In this document: positions 17,677-26,645 of the stretch, one piece after another
Layout of the letters: every line of letters begins with the position of its first letter
Position numbering within the stretch: the first letter of the stretch is position 1
NCBI RefSeq assembly: GCF_001751255.1
Contig: NZ_LJGW01000520.1
Location: forward strand, 1 to 44,810
Length of the DNA stretch: 44,810 nucleotides
From: Streptomyces nanshensis
Lineage (GTDB): Bacteria; Actinomycetota; Actinomycetes; Streptomycetales; Streptomycetaceae
Direction: 5' to 3'
Translations under genes and position numbers: made by a program
The notes under the pieces: generated by a model
What the model was told of the DNA's origin: nothing
The model's database searches: none
What the model saw: only the letters and a program-made list of their open reading frames with translations

Positions 17677-20600
17677 ATGTGGAGTATGACTCATTCCGGC
17701 TCGGATTGTCCCGATCCCTTGAGGCCTTCGCAGGCGACTGGCGACGAGGTTGGCTTGGTGACAGATGCGTGGGCGGCATACTCGGCCGATCCGCAGCTGC
17801 GGCAGCCGCCCGACCCAGGCTCGCCCGGGAATCAACCGCCGGGGGAAGACCTGAACTTGAACATCGGCTGGGAACGCTTCGAGAAGCTGCTGCTTGCGGT
17901 TTCGCGTAGTGTTCTTGGTCTTCGAGGTATCAAGTTCCGTCGCTACGGCATCCAGGGGCAGGAGCAACACGGGATTGACCTCGCCGGACGTGAGGCGGAC
18001 GGCCGCTACACCGTGATCCAATGCAAGGACTATCAACAGTTCACCGCCGGAAACCTACGGGCAGCTGTCGAGAAATTCACCACCGGACTTCGGCCCTTCA
18101 ACGCCTATCGCCTGATCATCGCGACCTCGGCCTCTGCCCAACCCACGCAACTCGCCGATGAGTTGGCCAAGCTTCAGGACGAGAATCCTGATCTTGAACT
18201 GGACCTTTGGGGCTCCGAGAAGATCAACCAGCACCTCCGCTACCACGGCGATGTCGTTGCTCAGTTCTGGACCCGCGAGACAGCCAAGGTGTTCTGTACT
18301 GGGGCACCTCTCCCAGGGGTACCAGCACCGCTTCCGGATCGCCACGAGCAGGCGGAGCGAATCCTCATCGGTCCCCTCAAGACCGCTGATGTGAAGCCGA
18401 TCTTGCGCGAGGCGGACTCCAAGCGGGCAGGGGCTCCGGCAGAGTCCGCCGTTCTGTATGGCGACCTGGCGGTCCGGTTGCAGGAAGCTGGCCATCGCGG
18501 ACATGCGATTGTGCTGCGTCACAGACAACTCGATGCCCTACGGGAGGCCGGGCTCTTCGATGAAGCAGCGGGACTCGCGGCTCTTCTGGCTGTGACTGCG
18601 CTTTACCACGGTGATCGGTACGAACCGCGGAAGCTAGTTCGCCTGCTCGGGGAGTTGGCACGTGATGCCGAGTCGACGGGTACCGAGGAGGCTGCGACAA
18701 CCAGGCGGCATGCCGAACTTGTCCGAGCGGCTGTAGACAACGCTCTGCACCCACTTGGCGCCGGCAAGCCCGACCTCCAGCTGGCGGAGAGCGATGTGGA
18801 CTTGGGGTATTGGCCCCTGCTGGTCCTGATTCTCGCTGAGTATCGGCTGGCCACAGATCCGCACCAGCTTGAGGAACTGGATCACCTCATCAGCGTTGCG
18901 GTCACAGAAGCAGACGAGCGGCCGATCGCAGGCCTCGGAGAAGACCTCGCCATACGCCTGCGACTCGTGCGTGCCGAGTACAACTCCCTCGTAAGAGAGG
19001 AACTCCTGAGAGCAGCGAGGCGACACCTGGTCCATGGCCGACACTCGGCACTGATCAGCGCGCGCGAAGCTCGGCGATGCTGTCTCGAAGATCGGGCCGA
19101 GGAAGCGTTGGAAAGCTGGAGGGATGCCGTTCAAGACGCTATCCACGCCGGATTGGCTGAGGACGCCGCCGACTGGCTCTACGCCATCCGGTCACTGAAT
19201 GTTCAGTACGGCCCCTGGTCCACAGAACTCGACGACGAGCATCACCTTGCCCAGGCTCTCGGCGCAACAGGAACGGGCCGATTGTTGGATCGCATTCGGG
19301 ACCCAAGGGCGCAGGCGATGTCAGCTGTGCTGCGCAAGAAGCCCATCGAAGCCGTGCTGTCAGCTCGACGTTGGCTCACTGACAGTGTCGTGACGGGAAG
19401 CTGGGCCGATGAGAATGAGGCACTCAGCTTCCTTGGAGACCTGTACCGCGACAACAACGAGCCCGCCCTAGCCTCCACGTACTACCAACGCGCGGGGAAC
19501 GCCAAGAGACTCGAAGAACTTTCCACGAGTGTCGGCGACCTCTTGTTGCCGGTGGGGCAACTCAGGGACGAACCATGGTGGGTCCTCCGCGCCCGAGCGA
19601 CGCTCATCTCAGCGCAGGCAGATCTGATCGAAGACCACACGGTGGGCACGCTGCTCAGCGATCTCACAGATTTGGCTGCGCGAGGCAGGGCAGGTGAGCT
19701 CAGTGACTCACCAACACAGGCCCTCACCCTGCAAGCCACAAAGAGCGCCTGCACGCTGGCGTCAAGGGGAACTCCCGAACAGGCTGGCACCCTCCTTGAG
19801 CTGCTGGCCTCCGACGTGGTTCGTGAGCCCAACCACTACCGGCACACCGACGATGAACATGCGGCCGCATGCGTCGAGATCGCCTTTGCACACCCGGACC
19901 TCACCATGGCTGCCCTAACCAGGCTGTTCGACCTCGCAGAGTACGACACCCACAAGGCGCTTGAGCTCCTGGCAAGTCACAGGGTGCTCGAACTACTGGC
20001 GGCACGGGAACATCGCAAAGACCGTCTCGGTAAACCAGGCGACGCCGGAATGCTGACCGACGACGAACAGACCACACTTCGCGCTCGGGCGATCCAATTG
20101 GCGCAGCAGGGAGGTTACTTGAGCGACGTCATGTGCTCCGAAATTCACCCCATCCATCCTTCAGTACGCGACCGCGCGGAACAAGCTCGTGATCGAATCC
20201 TGAACCGACCCGCCCCTAAACCTGGGCACGCTGAACTCGGGACCGCCATGGTTACCGACTCATATCTGGCAAGCAGTCTGGCCGATGAAGACCAGGAGGC
20301 CTGCCTTAGGAAACTTCTGGATGTCGCTGGTGACCCACGTGAGGTGGCCTCGACCCGGCAGGACGCGCTCATCGGGGCCAGCAATCTAGTGCTTGAACAA
20401 TCCCCGGACGTGAAACACGAAACCTTCCAAAAGAGCAGGGCATTTGTGCTCGGCGAACAAGACGGTAGCCATCTTGACGATGAGCTGACCGGCGATTCTC
20501 ATCCACTCAGCTCATTCAGGATCAACGGTGGACCTGCCTCGCTCTGTGGTCACGGACTACGCCTGGCCGCAGCTTCGGCCACGACGATCGAGGAACAAGA

Positions 20601-20967
20601 GTGGGTGCGAGATCAGGCGCTTGGTTTCCTACGCAGCGACGAGCGCTCCATCCTCCAGACCGCCGCCAGGACACTCAACCAACTCCCACGAGAGGTCACC
20701 AGCAACATAGACACCAGTCTCCTGGCCACGCACAACCATGTCGGTGTCCGCCAACTCAGCGCCGTGCTGTGTATGCAGAACCCTGAACGCTGTCTGGATA
20801 CGGCCATGCGCCTCGCCGGCGACAGTGACGGCCGTGTGCGACGCACGCTGGCCGAAGCAGCGGCCTACCTTGCGCCGGACCCTCCCGAATCAGCCACCGC
20901 GATCCTGGAAGCCCTCGCTCAGGACCCACGCCACAGCGTCCGTGTAGCAACGCACCTCCACACCTAG
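17677..20967 (+). CDS. Mrr-like restriction endonuclease-fold domain fused to long TPR/HEAT-like repeat region
   Basis: Up to 1096 aa. The annotated start is the 5'-most ATG; an ATG at 17686 or a GTG at 17758 preceded by GAGG are plausible. Residues 60-200 match the PD-(D/E)XK Mrr-like pattern: WERFEKLLLAVS, YGIQGQEQHGIDL (Asp101) and TVIQCKDY (Gln115-x-Lys117), then a helix AAVEKFTTG. The remaining ~850 residues are almost all helical, with repeating 35-40-residue units (TPR-like around 280-700, HEAT-like near the end, for example DSDGRVRRTLAEAAAYLAP). No P-loop ATPase was found, so this is not an Avs/STAND protein in the strict sense. The layout, a nuclease effector on a repeat scaffold, suggests a phage-defence role with the repeats sensing a target. 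Function is inference. Confidence 0.75.
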   Translation: MWSMTHSGSDCPDPLRPSQATGDEVGLVTDAWAAYSADPQLRQPPDPGSPGNQPPGEDLNLNIGWERFEKLLLAVSRSVLGLRGIKFRRYGIQGQEQHGIDLAGREADGRYTVIQCKDYQQFTAGNLRAAVEKFTTGLRPFNAYRLIIATSASAQPTQLADELAKLQDENPDLELDLWGSEKINQHLRYHGDVVAQFWTRETAKVFCTGAPLPGVPAPLPDRHEQAERILIGPLKTADVKPILREADSKRAGAPAESAVLYGDLAVRLQEAGHRGHAIVLRHRQLDALREAGLFDEAAGLAALLAVTALYHGDRYEPRKLVRLLGELARDAESTGTEEAATTRRHAELVRAAVDNALHPLGAGKPDLQLAESDVDLGYWPLLVLILAEYRLATDPHQLEELDHLISVAVTEADERPIAGLGEDLAIRLRLVRAEYNSLVREELLRAARRHLVHGRHSALISAREARRCCLEDRAEEALESWRDAVQDAIHAGLAEDAADWLYAIRSLNVQYGPWSTELDDEHHLAQALGATGTGRLLDRIRDPRAQAMSAVLRKKPIEAVLSARRWLTDSVVTGSWADENEALSFLGDLYRDNNEPALASTYYQRAGNAKRLEELSTSVGDLLLPVGQLRDEPWWVLRARATLISAQADLIEDHTVGTLLSDLTDLAARGRAGELSDSPTQALTLQATKSACTLASRGTPEQAGTLLELLASDVVREPNHYRHTDDEHAAACVEIAFAHPDLTMAALTRLFDLAEYDTHKALELLASHRVLELLAAREHRKDRLGKPGDAGMLTDDEQTTLRARAIQLAQQGGYLSDVMCSEIHPIHPSVRDRAEQARDRILNRPAPKPGHAELGTAMVTDSYLASSLADEDQEACLRKLLDVAGDPREVASTRQDALIGASNLVLEQSPDVKHETFQKSRAFVLGEQDGSHLDDELTGDSHPLSSFRINGGPASLCGHGLRLAAASATTIEEQEWVRDQALGFLRSDERSILQTAARTLNQLPREVTSNIDTSLLATHNHVGVRQLSAVLCMQNPERCLDTAMRLAGDSDGRVRRTLAEAAAYLAPDPPESATAILEALAQDPRHSVRVATHLHT

Positions 20968-21035
20968 CCTGAGCGTGCTTACCTCTTCGAGCGGTACCTA
21001 GAGGTGTCGCCGCCTGTCCGCACCTGCTCAGTCAT

Positions 21036-21458
21036 CTATCGGTGCAGTGTCGGGCGTACGGCAGGGCTAATGCGTGTTTCAGCTGACTCGCTGACAGCAC
21101 GTAGTAGCTCATCCCAGTCGGTGTAAAGAAGCCACTCTTTCCCCATGAGATGGGCTGTCCACAGCACGAGGTCTGCCCAGCTTCGACAGCGATGGACCTC
21201 TATGGCGTACGCGTTGGCGTCAGGAGCCGAGTCGCAGGAGGCGTGGTCAACGCGCCAGCGCGCAGGAGTGGGATACGAAAGGAGGCTCCCACCCGAGAAC
21301 GTCACGGCCCCACCCTCCTGAGGCTCAGATTCGAGCTGTTCCCACGCACGTTCGTTCACAGTGACCTGCTCAACTTCCGCCATGTCCACCCACAGATTGC
21401 CCTCGCCATCGGCCACGACTCGCTTGCAAACATCGCATATCGCTACAAGCTCATGCAT
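21036..21458 (-). CDS. Hypothetical small protein with Cys pairs
   Basis: A 140-aa protein with a strong AAAGGAG site five bases before the ATG. It opens with ICDVCKRVVADGEGNLWVD, a possible half zinc site, and has another Cys in HASCD and one in HRCRSWADLVLW. The C-terminal part (LMGKEWLLYTDWDELLRAV) looks like a folded alpha/beta domain. I do not recognise the family. It faces the nuclease-repeat gene 68 bases away with no obvious hairpin between them. Confidence 0.7.
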   Translation of the reverse strand: MHELVAICDVCKRVVADGEGNLWVDMAEVEQVTVNERAWEQLESEPQEGGAVTFSGGSLLSYPTPARWRVDHASCDSAPDANAYAIEVHRCRSWADLVLWTAHLMGKEWLLYTDWDELLRAVSESAETRISPAVRPTLHR

Positions 21459-21576
21459 GCCCGCTCCTTTAGATCAAGCCCAGTGAGATAGGTGTTACTT
21501 GCCAACCATGTCTTGCCGAGGCACCGGACGTGTGCTCCAGGGGCCGCCACCCACGTCCAGAATCGCGGCGGGGGAA

Positions 21577-21845
21577 GGTCGGTGCGTCCAGTAGCAATCC
21601 CATCGTCGCGCCGACGGCTTGGGCAACGAATCCAGCCGGGCTTCTGCCCAAGACGCGCGTCCCGGCTTCACTTACCTGCAGTTTCGCGTTCCCATCCGCG
21701 AGGTCTTGCCGGTCGAGGACTGTCGGCACGTATGCGTGGCAGGCCGTGTTGAAGAACACGGCAGAGGTACCGCAGGCCATCGCCCGCGATGAAGAGGTGT
21801 GCGATCGTCAGTCGAGCCAGCCCGCGACCGGCACAGAGGTCTGCC
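21577..21845 (-). pseudogene. MFS transporter remnant
   Basis: Minus-strand frames read SVPVAGWL, then after a shift LTIAHLFIAG, then after another shift ACGTSAVFFNTACHAYVPTV-LDRQDLADGNAKLQVSEAG-TRVLGRSPAGFVAQAVGA-LLLDAPTF. This is helices 3-6 of a drug-export type major facilitator (the usual text is VFFDVAYQSYLP...GNAKLQ.SE...GP..AG.LVQ..GA). At least two frameshifts are evident, and both termini are missing. It cannot make a transporter. Confidence 0.75.
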
Positions 21846-21970
21846 CGAGTCGGACAGGGCTATAGCTGCTCGCTGGCCTTGGCGGGCAGCTCACTTGGAG
21901 AGATGCACTCGATCGTGTGTAGTCTCCGTCCCGAGCGCCTTCTGCCGCCGGCCCTGCCTAGCCTCGCACC

Positions 21971-22645
21971 GTGTCTAAGAAGTCTCCCGTGGGATCGAAG
22001 ATCTACAAGGTGCTTGCCGAGGCCCGCACAGTTGAGCCGTACCCAGTTTGGATGACCTGGGAGGGCGTTGCTCGCCAGGTCTACGGCTACTCGTTCGAGA
22101 CTCGAAACGCGCAGCAATGCGTGGGTCGTCTGTCCTCGGTCGGCGTGCTGCGGTACAGCAATGGTCGTACGGCGGGGCCGAGGATCTGGCCCACGCCTGC
22201 CGAGTCTTGGATGCTACGGCAGACGGGGAAGGTGTTCTCCGACGTCATGCTTCCCGTGGATAGCCCGAAGTACCGGCCACCGACGCGCGAAGAGGTCGTG
22301 GAAGCCTTCGTCAACGGCATCCATGACCCCAAGGTGCCGCTGAATCTCGGTGAGGTCGCTGCCCTGGTCAATCAGTACTGCAAGACGTCGTTCGACGTCG
22401 CCGAAGTGATGTGGTGGCGCCTGGGCCTGGAGAGGCGTCGTGCACAGCAGCGAGAAGTCTGCCTTACCCGGCTCGGTGTCGCGATGGGCAGACTCCTGGC
22501 GGCAAGGGACCGGCAGGAGATTGAAGCGCGCAAGGTGTGGCTCGGCCCATGGCGGGTCGATCCCGAGCAGTTGACCGAGTGCCCCTGTTGCCAGCAGGAG
22601 ATCGTGTCGGCTTCGGTGCTCTCGCAGGGCGTACGAACTGGATGA
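21971..22645 (+). CDS. Hypothetical protein with C-terminal CPCC motif
   Basis: A GTG start gives 224 aa. No clear Shine-Dalgarno precedes it. The N-terminal ~75 residues look like a winged-helix module (MTWEGVARQVYGYSFETRNAQQCVGRLSSVGVLRYSNG). The middle is helical with a region resembling a regulatory HTH (LNLGEVAALVNQYCKTSFDVAEVMWWRLGL). Near the end is TECPCCQQEIVSAS, a probable zinc-binding knuckle. It could be a DNA-binding protein of an integrated element; no family is recognised. Confidence 0.65.
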   Translation: MSKKSPVGSKIYKVLAEARTVEPYPVWMTWEGVARQVYGYSFETRNAQQCVGRLSSVGVLRYSNGRTAGPRIWPTPAESWMLRQTGKVFSDVMLPVDSPKYRPPTREEVVEAFVNGIHDPKVPLNLGEVAALVNQYCKTSFDVAEVMWWRLGLERRRAQQREVCLTRLGVAMGRLLAARDRQEIEARKVWLGPWRVDPEQLTECPCCQQEIVSASVLSQGVRTG

Positions 22646-22801
22646 GGCGGCGCCCAGCAGACTGAGCGGGGGGAGGACGGGAACAGGATCTGATGTTCCT
22701 GTCCTCTTTGCTCGTCGCATCGTGTGGCGGCAGCTCGGTTGCCGGAACACGGCCGCGCGACCTCCTTCCCGCTAGTCACCGTGCGGGGAGATATCAGGCG
22801 T

Positions 22802-23023
22802 TTACTCCGGTAGGACCCGCAGTATGAACTGTTCGACAACGGCTGCGCCCACGGCGCCATGTTCTCCATCATCGAGAAGGCGCTGTGCTGCCGTGCAAAC
22901 TGCCAGCACCGTGTTCTGCTCGTCACGCCGGGGCAGGGGCGCCAGGTTGTTGTGGAGGTCCCGCAGACGCCCAGCGTCTGCGGCGTGGGCCTGGTGTTTG
23001 GGGGTGGGGCGTGGACCGAGCAC
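22802..23023 (-). CDS. Possible small protein downstream of the trypsin-STAND gene
   Basis: An open frame just past the stop of the protease-NTPase gene, in the same direction, encodes from a GTG at 23023 a 73-aa product with a helical, protein-like segment (DLHNNLAPLPRRDEQNTVLA, then AAQRLLDDGEHGAVGAAVVE). The start is uncertain: the frame is open upstream into the preceding gene, and the nearest GGAG is about 16 bases away, so translational coupling or a different start is possible. The composition is much more convincing than the opposite-strand frames. It may be an accessory component of the system; the family is unknown. Confidence 0.4.
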   Translation of the reverse strand: MLGPRPTPKHQAHAADAGRLRDLHNNLAPLPRRDEQNTVLAVCTAAQRLLDDGEHGAVGAAVVEQFILRVLPE

Positions 23024-23042
23024 CTGTCGTCTGACGGGCTCC

Positions 23043-26000
23043 TCACCTCGTGAGCGGCAGCCAAGCCACGGCGACGTTGGGTGCTCGTAGGGCGTAGTCC
23101 AACGAGTCAGGAGTGACTGACGAATCCGGCAGCCCCGAGGAGAGCACGATCGGCACCCCGCCTTGCTGCGCGATCTCAACTCGTACCTGCTCGGTCACGG
23201 GAGCTTCCCACTCCTCGATGCCGAGCCTCAAGGTCAACACTCTTGCACTCAGAACTGCGGTCCCCTGAGCGGCGCGGATAGGTTCATCACGAGGCACGAG
23301 GCCAAGGTCTCGGCGATAGTCGGTGACGCCCACCCACCAACCGTCCCGGTCACGATTCGGAGGCACGAAGTCGATGGACTCAAGGTGTGGATTGACCAGG
23401 ATGGCCACGGGAGTTCGATCGTCTATGCGGAGCAGGCTGGTCTTGACCGCGATCGCGCGCCAGCTGGCCAGCGCGCGCGAAGTACCAATGACCGTCATCA
23501 CCCCGTGCCGTCGGTCTCCGGCCGGTCCGTCGGTGTCTACCCAATCGGGATAGCGGCACATGCCCAGATGGTTCAAGGTTGCAGTCGCCTTGCCGGGCTG
23601 CTCGAACACCCGCAGCGCGGGAACTCCATCGTCAAGAGAACCCCCGCAGTACTGGCAGTCAATCGGCCACAACAAGGCCATTGCTTTCTCGAGTTGCCCT
23701 GGAGCTAGGTGACGTTCGGTGCTCCCACTGACTGCGACGGCTGACAGGCCCGGCTGCCCCTCTGCCGCATGGACGATCCGCCAGTCCGGCATCAGCATTG
23801 GGGCGCGCTGCCGAGCTCGGCGTAGCCAGAGCTGAGCGATATCGAGCTGGCCACGCAGAGCCAGGACAGTGCCCAGCGTGATCATGGCATCGGGGTCGCC
23901 GGACTCCGCACGCAATAGCGCGCCGTCGTGGGCCCGCTGGATATACAACGTTGCTTCGTCCGGGAGTTCGCCGAACGCCAACGTCCCAGCATAAGCAAGA
24001 GCCGCAGCAGGCAGTCCGTGATCAGCTGCGCTCACCAGCCACTGGGCGCGGTTGCCCATGAGGTTCATGTTCCGCCGTAGCCAGTCGCCATACCTGACGG
24101 CACATTCGGCGTCTCCCCACTCAGCTCCTCTGAGCCAGAACTCCCGAGCCGCCTCCTCATCCTCATCATCCAGAGCAAGGTCACCGAGCACCCGCAACGC
24201 GCGTGCCTCACCCGCCCGCACCGCCGCCTCAAGCCACCTTTGGGCTCTCTCGCCGTCCTCCGCTTCGGCAAGCAGTGCACCTAGGTGGCACATAGCCGCA
24301 CCATCGCCTCGATTGGCTGCGTCGCGCAGCCACCGCTCCCCCTCCTGCCGGCTCGATACTTCCCCTTGGTCGATGAGCAGGCCCGCGAGCTCTGTCATCG
24401 CAGCGGTATCCCCCGCCTGTGCCGCCGGACGGAGTGCCCTGAGTGCGATATCAGGACGATCTGCCAACTGAGCGTTCCAGGCGAGCAGTGAGAGGTTTGG
24501 CCCATCGACGAGTCGCACGGCCTCCTCCCATGCCGCATCGGCCACTGGAGTCACGCCAGCCGCCCACGAGTCTTCAGCCACCAGATAATCGAAGGGTTGC
24601 CAGCCGCACTCATCGTCTGGCACGAGGAGGCTTGTCGCTCCGAGTAGAACCTCCGAGGCCCAGGCCCACGCCTCCTCCAGGGACTCCGGCCGCAGTTTGG
24701 CGCCGCCCGCACGCTTGAGGTAGGCGTGATGCAGCCGCTCCAATGCTGCGCCCGGCAGTGGTCCCGCAAGGCCAGTTCTGGCCAGGTCGATCCCCGCGGT
24801 CACTAGAGCCGCCCCACGGGGATGCCCTCCATCCACTCCGAGCGACCCAACGGCCGCACGCAGCCGCTCCATCAACTGGGGTCCCCCCGCGAGGTATTCC
24901 GGCAGGCCGTAGTCGTCACCGGCCGCAAGTGCTTCGACCAGACGGGGGTCACCGGAGCCAGCAGCGGCCGCACGTTCCCCATCGCTCCAGATCCGGTCGA
25001 CGGGGACGAGCGCAGCGCGCCGAAGCACAGCCTCGGCAAAAGTCGGCCCGTCGAGCGCCTCGCCTGCGCCGCGCCGGGCGCTTCGGTTCACGTACCGGTC
25101 ATACAGTTGAGAACGCAAGGTGGCGAGGACAACCGTCCCGCTCCTCTGCAGCCCGGTCAGCAGTTCACCGGTAAGCCCTTTGGGATGCAGATGGCGCTCT
25201 AGATCATCCAGCCAGACCACCCGGTACCTGCCTGGTTCCCGACAGTCGTCTGTAAGCCCACTGAGATCGGTCGCTGGATCAGGGCAGCAGACCTGCCACT
25301 CACCGAGCGTCCGCCGCATCGCCTCAAATGCGGAACGCGTTTTTCCTACCCCCGAATTTCCCGTCATCAAAACGAAGCCGCCCTGGCGCGCCGCCGCCCG
25401 CAGGCGTCCGTCGAGCCTTTCGTCAAGATCCCGCGAAACGTACGGCACAGTTTCAGGCAGGCCATCGACCTCACGCACAGGATGGGTACCGTAACCAACC
25501 GCCTCCGCCCCAGCGACCGCCTCCCACGCAAAGCGCCGTTTGCGTCGGATCCGCTCCAGGGCTGGCCGCACTCCGGTGTGCCGCTCCACGAGTTCGAGAA
25601 ATTCCTCGTTGGCGAGGAGCGTCCTTGCCGGAACCGCCTCCAGGCGACCGTGCGCCCAGCCATTCGGATCATCGACTGCCACCCCGACCAGGTAGTCCCC
25701 CAGGAAAGCGGCTGCGCCAGACATTCCCCGCCATGGCGAGCCGTCTCGCGATGTCTGCGGGGCCGAGTGCGCACTGTCGATCACATAGCGCCCGCGCAGT
25801 ACTGACGAGCCGGGCTTGAGTGTGCCGACCAGCTGCTCAGAATCAGGCCGACGGCCCGTCCGCTGGGCGTGGGGAAACCCGATGACCTCGCAACCGGACC
25901 AGACCGACGAACCTTCCAGCTCACCCCAGCGCACCGGCGGGGTCGCCTCCGGCTCAATTAGGTCGGCATCCGCCAGCAGCAGCGCCGCGTCGCACGCCTC

Positions 26001-26183
26001 GCCCACACCCCGCCAGAGAACTTTGCAGTCCTGGAGCCCGGAGCCACCCGGGACACCAGCCCGTGCGTCACTGGCACTGACCACATGACGGGCAGTCAGG
26101 ATCAGCCGTGCGCTCAGTAGCCAGCCGCTGCCCTGCGTACTTCCCTCGACAATCACGATGCGCCACCGCATAGCCTCCCCCAT
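23043..26183 (-). CDS. Trypsin-like protease - STAND P-loop NTPase - Sel1/TPR repeat protein
   Basis: A 1046-aa protein. Residues 1-200 are a chymotrypsin-fold protease with the triad His33 (LTARHVV), Asp65 (ACDAALLL) and Ser155 (GSPWRGMSGAAAF); GMSGA replaces the usual GDSGG. A STAND-type NTPase follows, with Walker A GNSGVGKT at 275-282 and Walker B RVVWLDDLE around 321-329. Residues about 555-800 show Sel1/TPR-like repeats (GDTAAMTELAGLLIDQGEV, GDGAAMCHLGALLAEAEDGE and similar). The C-terminal ~200 residues are an unrecognised domain with CQYCGG and a third Cys in MCRYPDW. The ATG has a GGGGGG site upstream and lies 20 bases after a Trypco2-like gene. Known analogues are conflict systems in which a repeat-bearing STAND NTPase senses a trigger and activates its protease. 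The domain calls are strong; the biological role is inferred. Confidence 0.9.
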   Translation of the reverse strand: MGEAMRWRIVIVEGSTQGSGWLLSARLILTARHVVSASDARAGVPGGSGLQDCKVLWRGVGEACDAALLLADADLIEPEATPPVRWGELEGSSVWSGCEVIGFPHAQRTGRRPDSEQLVGTLKPGSSVLRGRYVIDSAHSAPQTSRDGSPWRGMSGAAAFLGDYLVGVAVDDPNGWAHGRLEAVPARTLLANEEFLELVERHTGVRPALERIRRKRRFAWEAVAGAEAVGYGTHPVREVDGLPETVPYVSRDLDERLDGRLRAAARQGGFVLMTGNSGVGKTRSAFEAMRRTLGEWQVCCPDPATDLSGLTDDCREPGRYRVVWLDDLERHLHPKGLTGELLTGLQRSGTVVLATLRSQLYDRYVNRSARRGAGEALDGPTFAEAVLRRAALVPVDRIWSDGERAAAAGSGDPRLVEALAAGDDYGLPEYLAGGPQLMERLRAAVGSLGVDGGHPRGAALVTAGIDLARTGLAGPLPGAALERLHHAYLKRAGGAKLRPESLEEAWAWASEVLLGATSLLVPDDECGWQPFDYLVAEDSWAAGVTPVADAAWEEAVRLVDGPNLSLLAWNAQLADRPDIALRALRPAAQAGDTAAMTELAGLLIDQGEVSSRQEGERWLRDAANRGDGAAMCHLGALLAEAEDGERAQRWLEAAVRAGEARALRVLGDLALDDEDEEAAREFWLRGAEWGDAECAVRYGDWLRRNMNLMGNRAQWLVSAADHGLPAAALAYAGTLAFGELPDEATLYIQRAHDGALLRAESGDPDAMITLGTVLALRGQLDIAQLWLRRARQRAPMLMPDWRIVHAAEGQPGLSAVAVSGSTERHLAPGQLEKAMALLWPIDCQYCGGSLDDGVPALRVFEQPGKATATLNHLGMCRYPDWVDTDGPAGDRRHGVMTVIGTSRALASWRAIAVKTSLLRIDDRTPVAILVNPHLESIDFVPPNRDRDGWWVGVTDYRRDLGLVPRDEPIRAAQGTAVLSARVLTLRLGIEEWEAPVTEQVRVEIAQQGGVPIVLSSGLPDSSVTPDSLDYALRAPNVAVAWLPLTR

Positions 26184-26203
26184 GTCATAGCCCCCCGGCG
26201 ACG

Positions 26204-26542
26204 TCAGTCCCGCATGTTCCCGAAGTCGTCCAGTTCAGCTGGGTCCGGGTTACCGATCAGCCAACTCGTGCTGTCCGATGAGCGCCTGGGTTCCAAGGTC
26301 AGCGCAATCCGGTGGGCCTTGTGCTGCGCGGCAGCGGCACTGACGTCCCCGGACACAACCCAGGCTTTGAAACCCGCCTTAGCCTGAGCGTCCCTGCGGA
26401 GCTCTACGGAGAACTCAAGGGTGATATCCCGGACATCGAACCGCAGTTCCTCGCCATCGCCCGCGACGGCGGCGTCGAGGAGCTGCTGCCTCACGGCCGC
26501 CACGGCCTGTGTGAGTTCGATCTCATGAAACGCGTCCGTCAC
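26204..26542 (-). CDS. Trypco2-like small protein (trypsin co-occurring), copy 1
   Basis: A GTG at 26542 follows a GGGGGG stretch and gives 112 aa. The pattern is that of Trypco2, a family named for its genomic association with trypsin-like proteases: an N-terminal helix (ELTQAVAAVRQQLLDA), then strands (EELRFDVRDITLEFSVELRR), then KAGFKAWVVSGDVSA and HRIALTLEP. It is immediately upstream of the protease-STAND gene, so the two form one transcription unit. It is expected to act as an adaptor or substrate of the protease module. The last ~25 residues extend past the core and differ from copy 2. Confidence 0.82.
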   Translation of the reverse strand: MTDAFHEIELTQAVAAVRQQLLDAAVAGDGEELRFDVRDITLEFSVELRRDAQAKAGFKAWVVSGDVSAAAAQHKAHRIALTLEPRRSSDSTSWLIGNPDPAELDDFGNMRD

Positions 26543-26645
26543 GTCGCCCCCCCGCAACCGCAGACTGGAACTAGCAAGGATAGGAAGGCCGCCACGCGCC
26601 CGGCATGGGGGTCGCGCTCACTGTAGTTGTCCCCGCCGGGTTGCG

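Noticed and set aside
22814-23053. A plus-strand frame reading YELFDNGCAHGAMFSIIEKA and further.
   Set aside because: It lacks a start with ribosome site, and the antisense frame fits better as a continuation of the STAND operon.
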